A program made the translations under genes and the position numbers. From Xanthomonas floridensis (GTDB lineage Bacteria; Pseudomonadota; Gammaproteobacteria; Xanthomonadales; Xanthomonadaceae): 64,000 nt of DNA. A model generated the notes under the pieces. The model worked only from the letters and a program-made list of their open reading frames with translations, had not been told where the DNA came from and ran no database searches. This document shows, in pieces, positions 1-9,355 of this stretch. How positions within the stretch are numbered: the first letter of the stretch is position 1; the number at the start of each line of letters is the position of its first letter. Location: positions 124,001 to 188,000 of the forward strand of contig NZ_LXNG01000045.1 of assembly GCF_001642575.1 (NCBI RefSeq), read 5' to 3'.

Positions 1-58
1 CGACCGCATCCATGCACTGGATGCGCGCAATGGCGTCACTCGTTTCTTTTGATGGAGT

Positions 59-949
59 GTGCCTTTGATTGTCGATGTAAAGCCGCGTGTGGCAGATGTG
101 ATCAGCCAGGTCTGGCGGACCCTGGCGGTGTTGTTCGTATGGGATGTGTTGATCACCATCATTTACTACGTGCTGCCGTTCCGTGCGCCGGCGTTGCCGC
201 TGACCATCTTTGGTTCTGCGCTGGCGTTGTTCCTGGGCTTTCGCGCCAATTCCACCTATCAACGCTGGTGGGAGGGGCGGGTGCTGTGGGGCCAGATGAT
301 CAATGCCTCGCGCAATCTGGTGCGTCTGAGCGTCAGTATCCTGTCTGCACCGGAAGCCGGCGATCTTGGGCGCACCATTGCGCTGCGGCAGATTGCCTAC
401 GTCAATGCACTGCGCTGCCAACTGCGCCGGCTGCCGGTGGCGATGGCGTTGTCCCCGCATGTGGACGCCGACGAAGCAGCGGCGGCGGTGGTGCGCACCA
501 ACGTGGCGAACGGCTTGCTCGACACCACCGGGCGCAGCGTCGAACAGGCGCGTCGCGAGGGCTGGATCGACAGCATCCAGCAGGCCAGCGTCGAACGCAT
601 CCTGGTGGATATCGCCAACGCGCAAGGCGGCATGGAGCGCCTGAAAAATACGCCGCTGCCGTATCAGTATCGCTTCTATCCGAACCTGTTCACGCGGTTG
701 TTCTGCGTGCTGTTGCCAATCGGCCTGGTGGAAACGCTGCAGTACGCCACGCCGGTGGGATCGACGGTGGCCGGCCTGATGTTTCTGGCGGTGCTGAAGA
801 TCGGCGATGAACTGGTCGACCCGTTCGCCAACACCATCCACGACCTGCCGCTGGATACCATGTGCCGCACGGTGGAGATCGATGCGCTTCAGGCCATTGG
901 TGAGCAAGCGCCGGAGCCGATGCAGCCGGTGGATGGCGTGTTGTGGTGA
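59..949 (+). CDS. Bestrophin-like membrane channel protein (UPF0187/YneE type)
   Basis: A 296-residue inner-membrane protein of the bacterial bestrophin family, whose characterised members are pentameric anion or cation channels. Hydrophobic segments lie near residues 19-38 and 43-60 and again in the C-terminal third. After the second one comes the family signature with a YQRWWEGR core (about residues 65-75). The start is a GTG at 59; a longer overlapping frame starting at 49 has no protein-like composition. It stands alone on the plus strand and is followed by a repeat-rich gap. The ion carried cannot be told from sequence. Confidence 0.85.
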   Translation: MPLIVDVKPRVADVISQVWRTLAVLFVWDVLITIIYYVLPFRAPALPLTIFGSALALFLGFRANSTYQRWWEGRVLWGQMINASRNLVRLSVSILSAPEAGDLGRTIALRQIAYVNALRCQLRRLPVAMALSPHVDADEAAAAVVRTNVANGLLDTTGRSVEQARREGWIDSIQQASVERILVDIANAQGGMERLKNTPLPYQYRFYPNLFTRLFCVLLPIGLVETLQYATPVGSTVAGLMFLAVLKIGDELVDPFANTIHDLPLDTMCRTVEIDALQAIGEQAPEPMQPVDGVLW

Positions 950-1081
950 GGCATTGCGTGTTAGGCCAATGCGGCCTTTGCATCGCCGAATTGCGCTGAC
1001 TCGCAATCTCCCGGTCGCCTTGAGAGGCGATTGAACGATGCAGGCAGTTGTGGAGCGGCCAACCTGCGAGTGTTCTGCAGG

Positions 1082-1226
1082 GCCCTTGCCCGCCCACCGT
1101 CGCGGGACACGCTGCAAGTACGTCCTTGTAAGCTCTTACGCGGCATCCATGTCGCGTAAGGTCCCGCGCCGGTGAGCGGGCAAGGACCAGACGAGGGTGT
1201 CGGTGCGCATGGTGCAAGCAGTGCAT
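1082..1226. repeat. Repeat module A, copy 1 (long imperfect hairpin)
   Basis: Arms of 27 bases at 1082-1108 (starting GCCCTTGCCCGCCCACC) and about 1160-1186 are reverse complements with three mismatches. A second palindrome, CTTACGCGGCAT / ATGTCGCGTAAG, sits in the centre around the motif GCATCCATG. The right flank GTCGGTGCGCA..GGTGCAAGCA is shared with the copies at 24958 and 25287. There is no reading frame inside. Family name unknown. Confidence 0.85.
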
Positions 1227-1297
1227 GACGTGCGTTGTTTGGATAGTGGCGCTTTGGGTCTGCATCTCACTGCAGGCAGAGCAATAGGCGGAGGTCT

Positions 1298-1427
1298 CAA
1301 CAAAGCAGCCAGCAAACTGTCTGGTGCGGTGTCCTCATCGCTTGCGGGACCGTGTGGCGGCATGGATGCCGCCACCGAGCCCCCAGGGACGGGTTGACGG
1401 CGTGTCCTGCAAGCGGTGAGGGCACCG
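1298..1427. repeat. Repeat module B, copy 1
   Basis: Begins CAACAAA, contains the perfect palindrome GGCGGCATGGATGCCGCC near 1357-1374, and ends TGACGGCGTGTCC...GGTGAGGGCAC. It matches 24814-24928 and 25128-25255 over its whole length with scattered substitutions. It lies directly after an A module, as at the second locus. Confidence 0.85.
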
Positions 1428-1581
1428 CGCGCTCAACTAGCCAGGCGTTTGACCTAAACATTCCGCTGCATTTAGAGAGGCCAACAAACCGTGGCGAGCG
1501 CCCCGCCTGACGGCCGCGCAGTAGCTTTGTTAGCCGCTCTTCAGCGTGTGCCGCCAAAGATCGCCGCCATTGCCTGATCGA

Positions 1582-3663
1582 TCAACGGCGCTGTTGTAAC
1601 GGACCTGGCGCAGCCGGATCAGACGCAGTGGTTTCCGTCTGCGGCGTATCATCGACCTCTCCCCGCACCGCATTTCCCGAAGTGCTGTCGATCAGGATCA
1701 CCGGCACCTGCGAGCGGCGACGTTGCTCCACGCGGTGCGGCAGCGGGCCGAGCGCGTCGCGCAATGCGCTGAGTGCAGGGTCCACACCGCGTAGCGGATA
1801 CCACAGACCGATGAGGCTGAAGTGGCGGCTGTAGCGCAGGGTCTGCGTGCTGCCTACCCACAGTGGCTGCGCATCGGGTTGCAAGCGCGCGGCTGCCGGC
1901 CACAAACGCAATACATGTACATGGCCGGGAGCGGCGTGACGCACCATCAGCAAGGCTTCGACCTGGGTGTCCAGCGTGGCCGGCAGGATCGGCACTTCGT
2001 CCGGGCGGCCGCTGACATCCAGCAGATGCAGTGCCTGCTCCCAGCCGGCCTGCGGTTGTGCCCGCCAGCCACGCGCTTCGAGCTGGCGCTGCAGTGGTGC
2101 CAGCGGGCCGGCCACCTGTACGTCCAGCGGCCAGCGCTGGTCGTCGTCGAATTCGTTGCGGCGCGCCGGCAGCAGTCGCCATTGGCTGGCCCACCATTCG
2201 CTGGCGGGCAGCTCCATCAGCAACGGCGGTGGCGGTTCGAACTTGGCCAGCTTGGTGTCGAGGTTGCGTGGCGCAAAGAAGATCGCGCAGCCCAGGAACA
2301 CACCATAGAAGATCCATGACACCGGCTTGACCCAGAACGCCCGGGTGGCGCGGCGGCGGTAGGCAATGCCCAGCACCAGCAGCCAGAAGATGCCGAACAA
2401 CATGCCGCCGACCACGTCGCTGAGCCAATGCGCGCCCAGATACAGCCGCGCAAAGCCAATCAGCGAGACGATGGCGCCACTGACCAGGTACGGCCACACC
2501 CGGCGCCGGCCGGGCAATTCGCGTGCGATCAGCAGCGCAAAGAAGCCAAAACCAATCGTGGCCATGGTGACTGCCACCGACGGAAACCCGAACCCGCTGC
2601 TGGCCGCAGGTGGGCGCACGACCTGTACGGTCGCGCCCAGCAACTGTGTCAACGCAAGGCCGAAGGCCAGTGCGATCACCCAATGCGTCACCGCCATCCA
2701 GCGCCGGCGCCAGGCCAGGTAGCCCATCGCCGCGGCGATTGCCGGCAGCAGCACTTGCCAGTCGCCCAGCGAGGCCAGCGCCACCATCGGGTAATCGGCC
2801 AGCGGGTTGCGCAGCGCCAGCATCAGGTCGTGCACGGCCAGGTCCACGCGTAGCGGCTCGCCATGTGCCAACACCACCATCAGCAGCACGAACCAGCCCC
2901 AGCCGAGCAGCAACAGCATCAGCGCCATCATCGCCAGCGGCACCGATTCGCGGCGCCGTGGGTCGAACACGCTGACCGACCAGTTGCCCAGTACCGGATG
3001 GCGATGCGACCACTCCAGCAACCGCGCCAGCAGTGCATCCAGGTGGCCGGCGGACCAGCGATACGAATACAGCACCATGGCCCAGGCCAGCCCGATCACC
3101 GCAGCCAGCAATGCCACCACCACGAACAGCCGCCCGGCCACGGCGGCAACCGCGTCGTAGGCGGTGCCCAGCACCCAGCCCGGCACCAGGAACAGCAGTG
3201 CCCAGGAAATGCAGGCCAGCCCGCTGGCGATCAGATAGCGCTTGAACGGCATGTGCGACATGCCGGCGATGGCCGGCACGAAGGGCCGCACCGCGCCCAC
3301 ATAACGGGCGATGAGAATGCTCTTGAAGGCATTGCGCCGGAACAGCAGCTCGCCGCGTTCCAGCAATTGCGGATAGCGCCGGAACGGCCAGTAGGTGTGC
3401 AACTGGTGGCCCCATCGGTGGCCCACCCAGAAGCTCAGCGCATCGCCGACGAAGGCGCCCAGCGTGGCGCAGACCACCGCATACGGCCCGTTGATCTGGC
3501 CGAGCCCGATCAGCACGCCGATGGCGAACAGCAGTGGCAAGGCAGGCACGATGGCCCCCAGCACAATCACCGCATCACAGAATGCGATGGCAAAGATCAC
3601 CACGCCAGCCAAGGTGGGGTGGTGTCCGATCCACTCCAGCGTGGCGTCGATCCATGAGTTCAT
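1582..3663 (-). CDS. DedA - PAP2 - LssY-like fusion membrane protein
   Basis: A 693-residue polytopic inner-membrane protein. The N-terminal 200 residues are a DedA/SNARE-associated domain, a family linked to undecaprenyl-phosphate or phospholipid movement. It has the RYVGAVRPFVPAIAGMSHM stretch. A PAP2-like six-helix domain follows (about residues 240-440), then a soluble tail resembling the LssY C-terminus. In the PAP2 part the third phosphatase motif is intact (ARLYLGAHWLSDV), but the usual PSGH reads PSVA and the lysine before the first RP is missing, so catalysis is doubtful. I chose the ATG at 3663 because a TATAAT sits 6 bases upstream; the earlier ATG at 3684 lies before that promoter element. 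It is divergent from the kinase gene. Confidence 0.85.
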   Translation of the reverse strand: MNSWIDATLEWIGHHPTLAGVVIFAIAFCDAVIVLGAIVPALPLLFAIGVLIGLGQINGPYAVVCATLGAFVGDALSFWVGHRWGHQLHTYWPFRRYPQLLERGELLFRRNAFKSILIARYVGAVRPFVPAIAGMSHMPFKRYLIASGLACISWALLFLVPGWVLGTAYDAVAAVAGRLFVVVALLAAVIGLAWAMVLYSYRWSAGHLDALLARLLEWSHRHPVLGNWSVSVFDPRRRESVPLAMMALMLLLLGWGWFVLLMVVLAHGEPLRVDLAVHDLMLALRNPLADYPMVALASLGDWQVLLPAIAAAMGYLAWRRRWMAVTHWVIALAFGLALTQLLGATVQVVRPPAASSGFGFPSVAVTMATIGFGFFALLIARELPGRRRVWPYLVSGAIVSLIGFARLYLGAHWLSDVVGGMLFGIFWLLVLGIAYRRRATRAFWVKPVSWIFYGVFLGCAIFFAPRNLDTKLAKFEPPPPLLMELPASEWWASQWRLLPARRNEFDDDQRWPLDVQVAGPLAPLQRQLEARGWRAQPQAGWEQALHLLDVSGRPDEVPILPATLDTQVEALLMVRHAAPGHVHVLRLWPAAARLQPDAQPLWVGSTQTLRYSRHFSLIGLWYPLRGVDPALSALRDALGPLPHRVEQRRRSQVPVILIDSTSGNAVRGEVDDTPQTETTASDPAAPGPLQQRR

Positions 3664-3669
3664 TCCCGA

Positions 3670-3675
3670 ATTATA
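3670..3675 (-). promoter_or_regulatory. -10 element, likely leaderless DedA transcript
   Basis: On the minus strand this reads TATAAT and ends 6 bases before the ATG at 3663, so transcription would start at or next to the start codon. No clear -35 hexamer or ribosome binding site is visible. Confidence 0.45.
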
Positions 3676-3814
3676 GGTGGGCATGGCGACGACTGACTTG
3701 CGCCACGCTCACATCGGGCGGTTTGCTTCACCTCAGGTTGCAACCGCCCCGGCCTTGCATGCCCCCGGCACGGCGGCGCCCGCATTGGCGATGTGGCGAT
3801 GCGGACCGCCCGTC

Positions 3815-3820
3815 TACAAT
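3815..3820 (+). promoter_or_regulatory. -10 element, likely leaderless kinase transcript
   Basis: TACAAT lies 5 bases before the chosen ATG at 3826. This mirrors the arrangement on the other strand for the DedA gene. The -35 region is weak. Confidence 0.4.
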
Positions 3821-3825
3821 GGGCG

Positions 3826-4485
3826 ATGAGCGACGATCCCGCCGGCAACCTGCCGCTGAAGTCCGATACCTTCGGGCGCATCCTGCTGATCCGCGACGCC
3901 GGCCGCGTGTTCGTGCGGCGCGACCTGAGCGTGGCACCGTGGCTGCTGCGCGGTGTGGCATGGTGGCTGGCGCGGCGCGAAGCGCTGGCACTGCGGCAGC
4001 TGGACGGCCTGCCGCGGACGCCGCGCCTGTTGCATTGGGACGGGCGTCATCTGGACCGCAGCTACCTGGCCGGCGATGCGATGTACCAGCGCCCGCCGCG
4101 CGGCGACCTGGCGTATTTCCGGCAGGCGCGCCGGCTGTTGCAGCAGCTGCATCGGCGCGGCGTGGCGCACAACGATCTGGCCAAGGAAGCCAACTGGCTG
4201 GTGCAGGACGATGGCAGCCCGGCGGTGATCGATTTCCAGCTGGCGGTGCGCGGCCACCCCCGCGCGCGCTGGATGCGTCTGCTTGCACGTGAAGACCTGC
4301 GCCACCTGCTCAAGCACAAGCGCATGTATTGCCCGGCCGCCATCACCCCGGTGGAACGCCGCGTACTCAAGCGCCGCTCCTGGGTGCGCGAGCTGTGGTT
4401 CGCCACCGGCAAGCCGGTCTACCGCTTCGTGACCCGCCGCGTGCTGCACTGGGAAGACAACGAGGGGCAGGGGCCGAAGCCCTGA
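3826..4485 (+). CDS. RIO/lipopolysaccharide-kinase-like small protein kinase
   Basis: A 219-residue cytoplasmic protein with a minimal kinase fold. It has a catalytic loop with His115, Asn116, Asp117 (HNDLAKEANW, Asn123 as metal ligand) and a metal-binding Asp136 followed by Phe-Gln instead of Phe-Gly (VIDFQLA). There is no obvious glycine-rich loop, as in RIO and Kdo/heptose kinases. The start at 3826 is preferred over 3793 because a TACAAT promoter element lies between them. The substrate is unknown; a lipopolysaccharide sugar or a protein are both possible. Confidence 0.75.
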   Translation: MSDDPAGNLPLKSDTFGRILLIRDAGRVFVRRDLSVAPWLLRGVAWWLARREALALRQLDGLPRTPRLLHWDGRHLDRSYLAGDAMYQRPPRGDLAYFRQARRLLQQLHRRGVAHNDLAKEANWLVQDDGSPAVIDFQLAVRGHPRARWMRLLAREDLRHLLKHKRMYCPAAITPVERRVLKRRSWVRELWFATGKPVYRFVTRRVLHWEDNEGQGPKP

Positions 4486-4619
4486 AGGCGGGGAATTGGG
4501 AGTGGGGAATCGGGAATGGGTAATGCAGCATCGCGGACCTGAGGGTACGTCGCGCGATCAAGGCGCTAAGCTCCTCCGATTCCCGATTCCCGATTCCCGA
4601 TTCCCGATTCCCGATTCCC
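4486..4619. repeat. Spacer bracketed by inverted GGGAATC / GATTCCC arrays
   Basis: Just after the kinase stop come degenerate GGGAATC units (4493-4527). Six perfect tandem copies of GATTCCC occupy 4578-4619 and touch the ATG of the next gene. The two arrays are complementary, so a transcript of the spacer could fold on itself. Similar spacers are at 29549-29654 and 43394-43505. Confidence 0.85.
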
Positions 4620-5435
<816 letters not shown>

Positions 5436-5733
5436 GAGCAGCGAACAAAACTACGGCGCAGCCGCCAGGCAGGCGCGGCCGGTGCTCGGAATCGGCATGT
5501 ACCACGCGTACACTCCGGTTCCTCCGCGCCGTCCGCACACGCCCGACGACCGCCCGTTACGTGTTGTTAGCCGCTCTAAGTGCGACGCGTGCGTGCGTGC
5601 GTGCGCGCCGCGGTCGGGTAGGGCGTCGTTGCGTGCAGGGCGTTGTAGCACCGGCATGCACGTGGCGAGTATCGCTGCGGCTGCGGCTGCGCCTGGCGAC
5701 GGTGCGCCACGCATTGGGCTGCGCAGCCTTGCA
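5436..5733. other. Convergent gap with short repeats and a GCGT microsatellite
   Basis: No gene is seen. It holds CGCCAGGCAGGCGCGGCCG at 5463-5481, repeated exactly at 39398-39416; the TTGTTAGCCGCTCT phrase near 5565; and (GCGT)4 at 5587-5602. The region lies between two converging genes. Confidence 0.65.
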
Positions 5734-6606
5734 TCAGCCATTGCCGAGCGCCGGCAGCGGCTCGGCGCACTGCCGGCAATAGCGCGCATCCGGCGCGTGG
5801 CCTTCCAACCCGCAGCGAACGCAATTGCGAACGTCGCGCTTGCCGGCATGGCCACCTTCGCGCAGCGTGGTGGCCAGTTCGGCGGTATAGATGCCGGTGG
5901 GCACGGCGATGATGCTGTAGCCGATCAGGATCAGCGCCGAGGTGACGAAGCGGCCCAGCGTGGTTTGCGGCACCAGATCGCCGAAACCCACCGTGGCCAT
6001 GGTGACGATGGCCCAGTACATGCTGGTCGGAATGCTGGTGAAGCCATTCTGCGGGCCTTCGATCACATACATCGTGGCACCGGCGATCACGGTGATGGTG
6101 AGCACGCTGAACAGGAACACCAGCACCTTGCGGCGGCTGCGCCACAGCGCGTCCACCAATTGCCCGCTTTCCTGGATGTAGCGGGTGAGCTTGAGGATGC
6201 GGAACAGGCGCAGGATGCGCAGCACCCGCACCACCAGCAGGGTCTGCGCACCGGGCACGAAGAACGACAGATAGCTGGGCAGGATCGACAGCAGGTCGAT
6301 CACGCCCCAGCTGCTGAGCGCGTAATGCAATGGCCGCCGCACCACCGCCAGGCGCAAGGCATATTCCAGCGTGAACAGGATCGTAAAGGCCCATTCCAAC
6401 GGCACCAGCCAGTGTGCCGAGCGCGCATGGATGCGCGGCACGCTGTCGATCATGATCACTCCCACGCTGGCCAGGATGGCCGCCACCAGCATCAGGTCGA
6501 AGTTGCGCGAGGGGCGTGTGTCGTGCCGGTAGATGATGTCGAACCAGTGCCGGCGCCAGCCGTGATCGGTGGCGGGCGTGAGCTGGGGATCGGAAAGAGG
6601 GCGCAT
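5734..6606 (-). CDS. Voltage-gated potassium channel with C-terminal zinc ribbon
   Basis: A 290-residue six-helix ion transporter. S1 and S2 fall at about residues 37-55 and 68-88. The S4 helix at 126-141 carries arginines every third position (RVLRILRLFRILKL), and the pore filter TVGFGD is at 205-210. After the last helix is a short soluble tail with Cys262, Cys265, Cys277 and Cys280, the spacing of a zinc ribbon. Most bacterial Kv-like channels end in a coiled coil or RCK domain instead. Its stop faces the SDR gene, and it is divergent from argD. Confidence 0.88.
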   Translation of the reverse strand: MRPLSDPQLTPATDHGWRRHWFDIIYRHDTRPSRNFDLMLVAAILASVGVIMIDSVPRIHARSAHWLVPLEWAFTILFTLEYALRLAVVRRPLHYALSSWGVIDLLSILPSYLSFFVPGAQTLLVVRVLRILRLFRILKLTRYIQESGQLVDALWRSRRKVLVFLFSVLTITVIAGATMYVIEGPQNGFTSIPTSMYWAIVTMATVGFGDLVPQTTLGRFVTSALILIGYSIIAVPTGIYTAELATTLREGGHAGKRDVRNCVRCGLEGHAPDARYCRQCAEPLPALGNG

Positions 6607-6677
6607 GCGTGCATTGTGCCGCAGGTGCGCGAATGCGCGAGAATGCCCGCTCCCCTTCCGCTTCTGCGACGATCATC

Positions 6678-7904
6678 ATGAGCACCGCTGCCGATTCGCC
6701 CCTGTCCCTTGCGCACTACTACCTGCCGGTGTATCGCCCGCGCCAGGTGGTGCTGGAGCGCGGGCAGGGCAGTCGCGTATGGGATGACGCGGGGCGCGAG
6801 TATCTGGATCTGTCCTCCGGCATCGCGGTGAGCGGGCTGGGCCATAACGACCCGGACCTGGTTGCCGCGCTCACTGAGCAGGCGGGCAAGCTGTGGCATA
6901 CCAGCAACATCTTCTACAGCGCGCCGCCATTGAAGCTGGCCGAAGAACTGGTGGGCGCCTCGCGCTTCGCCGAGAAGGTGTTCCTGTGCAATTCCGGCAC
7001 CGAAGCCAATGAAGCGGCGATCAAGCTGGTGCGCAAGTGGGCCAGCGACCAGGGCCGCCCGCCGGAGCGGCGCGTGATCGTCACCTTCCGCGGCAGTTTC
7101 CACGGCCGCACGCTGGCTTCGGTCACCGCCACCGCGCAGCCGAAATACCAGGAAGGCTACGAGCCGCTGCCGGGCGGATTTCGCTATGTGGATTTCAACG
7201 ATGTGGCGGCGCTGGAAGCGGCGATGGCCGCTGGCGATGTGGCGGCGGTGATGGTGGAGCCGATCCAGGGCGAAGGCGGGGTGATGCCGGCAGCGCCAGG
7301 CTTCCTGGCCCGCGCCCGCGCGCTGTGTGACCAGCATGATGCCTTGCTGGTGCTGGACGAGATCCAGTGCGGTATGGGCCGCACCGGCACCTTGTTCGCG
7401 CATTGGCAGGAGCAGGCGACGCCGGACATCGTGACCCTGGCCAAGGCCTTGGGCGGCGGTTTTCCGATTGGTGCGATGCTGGCTGGCCCCAAGGTGGCGC
7501 AAACCATGCAGTTCGGCGCGCACGGCACCACCTTCGGCGGCAATCCGCTGGCTGCGGCGGTGGCGCGGGTGGCGTTGCGCAAGCTGGCCTCGCCGGAGAT
7601 CGCGGCCAATGTGGAGCGTCAATCGGCTGCGTTGCGCGCGGGGCTGGAGGCATTGAATGCCGAGTTCGGCCTGTTCGCACAGATCCGCGGGCGCGGCCTG
7701 ATGCTGGGCGCGGTGCTGGCGCAGGCGCATGCCGGCCAGGCCGGTGCGATCCTCGACCTGGCGGCCAAGCACGGGCTGCTGGTGCTGCAGGCGGGGCCGG
7801 ATGTACTGCGCTTCGTGCCGGCGCTGAATCTGACCGATGCCGAGCTGGCCGATGGGCTGGCGCGCTTGCGCCTGGCGATTGCCGACTATGCCGCGCAGCG
7901 GTAA
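6678..7904 (+). CDS. argD: Acetylornithine / succinyldiaminopimelate aminotransferase
   Basis: A 408-residue class III PLP aminotransferase of the ArgD group, converting N-acetylglutamate semialdehyde to N-acetylornithine in arginine synthesis. It has CNSGTEANEAAIK for PLP phosphate binding, the aspartate of LDEIQCGMGRTG, and Lys256 in TLAKALGGGFP. The start at 6678 gives the normal family length; the open frame extends upstream to 6609 without protein-like sequence. Related aminotransferases (AstC, GabT) look similar, but the motif spacing fits ArgD best. No other arginine genes are adjacent. Confidence 0.87.
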   Translation: MSTAADSPLSLAHYYLPVYRPRQVVLERGQGSRVWDDAGREYLDLSSGIAVSGLGHNDPDLVAALTEQAGKLWHTSNIFYSAPPLKLAEELVGASRFAEKVFLCNSGTEANEAAIKLVRKWASDQGRPPERRVIVTFRGSFHGRTLASVTATAQPKYQEGYEPLPGGFRYVDFNDVAALEAAMAAGDVAAVMVEPIQGEGGVMPAAPGFLARARALCDQHDALLVLDEIQCGMGRTGTLFAHWQEQATPDIVTLAKALGGGFPIGAMLAGPKVAQTMQFGAHGTTFGGNPLAAAVARVALRKLASPEIAANVERQSAALRAGLEALNAEFGLFAQIRGRGLMLGAVLAQAHAGQAGAILDLAAKHGLLVLQAGPDVLRFVPALNLTDAELADGLARLRLAIADYAAQR

Positions 7905-8356
7905 CGGATTGCTTGGTCGGTTGCGTGTTGGTGGCTGGCAGGGCGCTGATTGGTGTCGACGTGCGGGGACGCGAGAACGCTTGCGTTGTGGATTGGCGAA
8001 GGCGGTGGCAGGGGCGTGGCCCTGCGTCGCAACACCGTACCCTCACCCCAACCCCTCTCCCGGCGGGAAAGGGGCGAGTGGGTGCAGTTGGGTTTTGCTG
8101 ACTGGTCTGGTTGCTTATTTGTGCAGGATTGAGCGTGTTTTCTTCCGTGTGCGCGGAGGAGCGTACGCGGGCGGAAGGATATCGATGACCGCGTGCTCGG
8201 CCTGATTCACTGCAGCGTGGCGGCATTCGTCCCCTCGGGTGGCGTGTTGCCTGCCAGCGCATTCGCGTGCAGAGGTCAGGTGCCTCGGGCCACTCGGCAG
8301 AGCATTGACGTTCCTCGCACGTGTGCGAACGCTGATCCGATTCCCGATTCCCAATC
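7905..8356. other. Gene-free gap with a CCCCTCTCCCGGCGGG-type repeat
   Basis: No gene is supported in these 452 bases between converging genes. At about 8038-8077 is a C-rich run (CCTCACCCCAACCCCTCTCC) followed by a GGGAAAGGGG partner, a short stem-loop repeat seen in many gammaproteobacterial intergenic regions. At 8338-8354 there are two further GATTCCC units. Confidence 0.6.
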
Positions 8357-8974
8357 TCACCCCAACCCATACCGCTTCAACACCCGCCGCAATGCGCGCG
8401 CATCGCGCACAGTATCGGCATGCAATCCTGCGGCGCGGGCGCCGCGGACATTGACGAACAGGTCATCGATGAACAGGGTGCCAGCCGCGTGTACCCCGAG
8501 CGCGTCGAGCGCACGCTGATACACCTGCACGTCCGGCTTGCGCCCGCCGAGTGCGCCGCTGCACAACACGCGCCCTTGCACTAGCGGAAACAGCGACGGC
8601 ACGATCTGCGCAATCGCCTCGGCCATCAATGGGCCGTTATTGGTCAGCACGGCCACCGCGGTCGTCGTTGATACCGCCAGTACCTGCGCCACCACCGCAG
8701 GGTCTGCACGGCATGCGGCCACGCGTGCAGCGATCCAGGTGGCCTGATCGATCGGGTAGCCCAGACCGTCGCTGAGCTGGCTCAGGTACGCCGGCGTGTC
8801 GATTGCGCCGGCATCGTAGGCGCGCTCCAGTCCCTGTTCGAACAGTACCTCCTGCACGCGCTGCGGGCTGCAGGCGGCTGCCGTTGCCAGGGCGGCCAGA
8901 CGGCGTGGTCGCCAATAGCGCGCGAGCACGCCATCGAAGTCGAGCAGTAGCAAGGAAATCGGTGCGGTCGGCAT
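8357..8974 (-). CDS. HAD-superfamily hydrolase
   Basis: A 205-residue HAD phosphatase. The nucleophile motif LLDFDGVLARYW has Asp12 and Asp14. Motif II is the VLTNNG stretch, and motifs III/IV are GRKPDVQVYQ and FIDDLFVNV. The start at 8974 puts the DxD motif at the usual position; the frame runs on to 9052 without homology-like sequence. It resembles the YihX/epoxide-hydrolase-N-like haloacid dehalogenase branch. Substrate unknown. It is divergent from the TonB receptor gene. Confidence 0.83.
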   Translation of the reverse strand: MPTAPISLLLLDFDGVLARYWRPRRLAALATAAACSPQRVQEVLFEQGLERAYDAGAIDTPAYLSQLSDGLGYPIDQATWIAARVAACRADPAVVAQVLAVSTTTAVAVLTNNGPLMAEAIAQIVPSLFPLVQGRVLCSGALGGRKPDVQVYQRALDALGVHAAGTLFIDDLFVNVRGARAAGLHADTVRDARALRRVLKRYGLG

Positions 8975-9355
8975 GCGCAGGCCCAGGACGTAGCGCTGCA
9001 GCGTTGTCGATTCGCCCCTGCATGGCAAGCGTGCGAGAGCTGCTATGTCCAAAGTGCCGCACGCGGGTAGGCGCGTTGTGCCACGAATGGTTCACGGCCA
9101 TGCGGCGCAGTGCCAATGCCTGTGTCGCCAATGCCTTGCCACGGAAATACGCGGGCGCAGAGCACACGGATGCTGCGCATTCATAGGGTTCGATTCGGTA
9201 GCAGCCTACCCACCTGCGCAGCGCCTACCCTCCGCACTGCCTCTGCTGCGGAACGGTGCTGGGTATGGTCGATCCGTGCCGCATCCGCGGTGTCAGCCGG
9301 TCTTGGGGAGCGGGTCCGGTCACTCAGCACGCACCACACTCCAGGGGTCGATTGC
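8975..9355. other. Divergent intergenic region upstream of TonB receptor
   Basis: This 381-base stretch separates the HAD gene from the amine-oxidation cluster and should hold the promoter of the cluster. I see no clear sigma-70 element or operator. An open frame covers it on the plus strand, but its translation is arginine/cysteine-rich and not receptor-like. Confidence 0.5.

Larger units (their letters stand above)
950..1581. other. Gene-free gap with intergenic repeats
   Basis: No convincing coding sequence lies in this 632-base stretch between two converging genes. Most of it is one A-type long-hairpin repeat followed by one B-type repeat (listed separately). The last 150 bases carry the phrase TTGTTAGCCGCTCT near 1529, which recurs near 5565 in another convergent gap. 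Confidence 0.7.

Noticed and set aside
49-810. Plus-strand frame starting TTGATG just upstream of the bestrophin gene
   Set aside because: Different frame from the bestrophin; the product is cysteine/arginine-rich and not protein-like.
4578-4619. Tandem GATTCCC array considered as a CRISPR or minisatellite locus
   Set aside because: Units are contiguous 7-mers with no spacers and no cas genes nearby.
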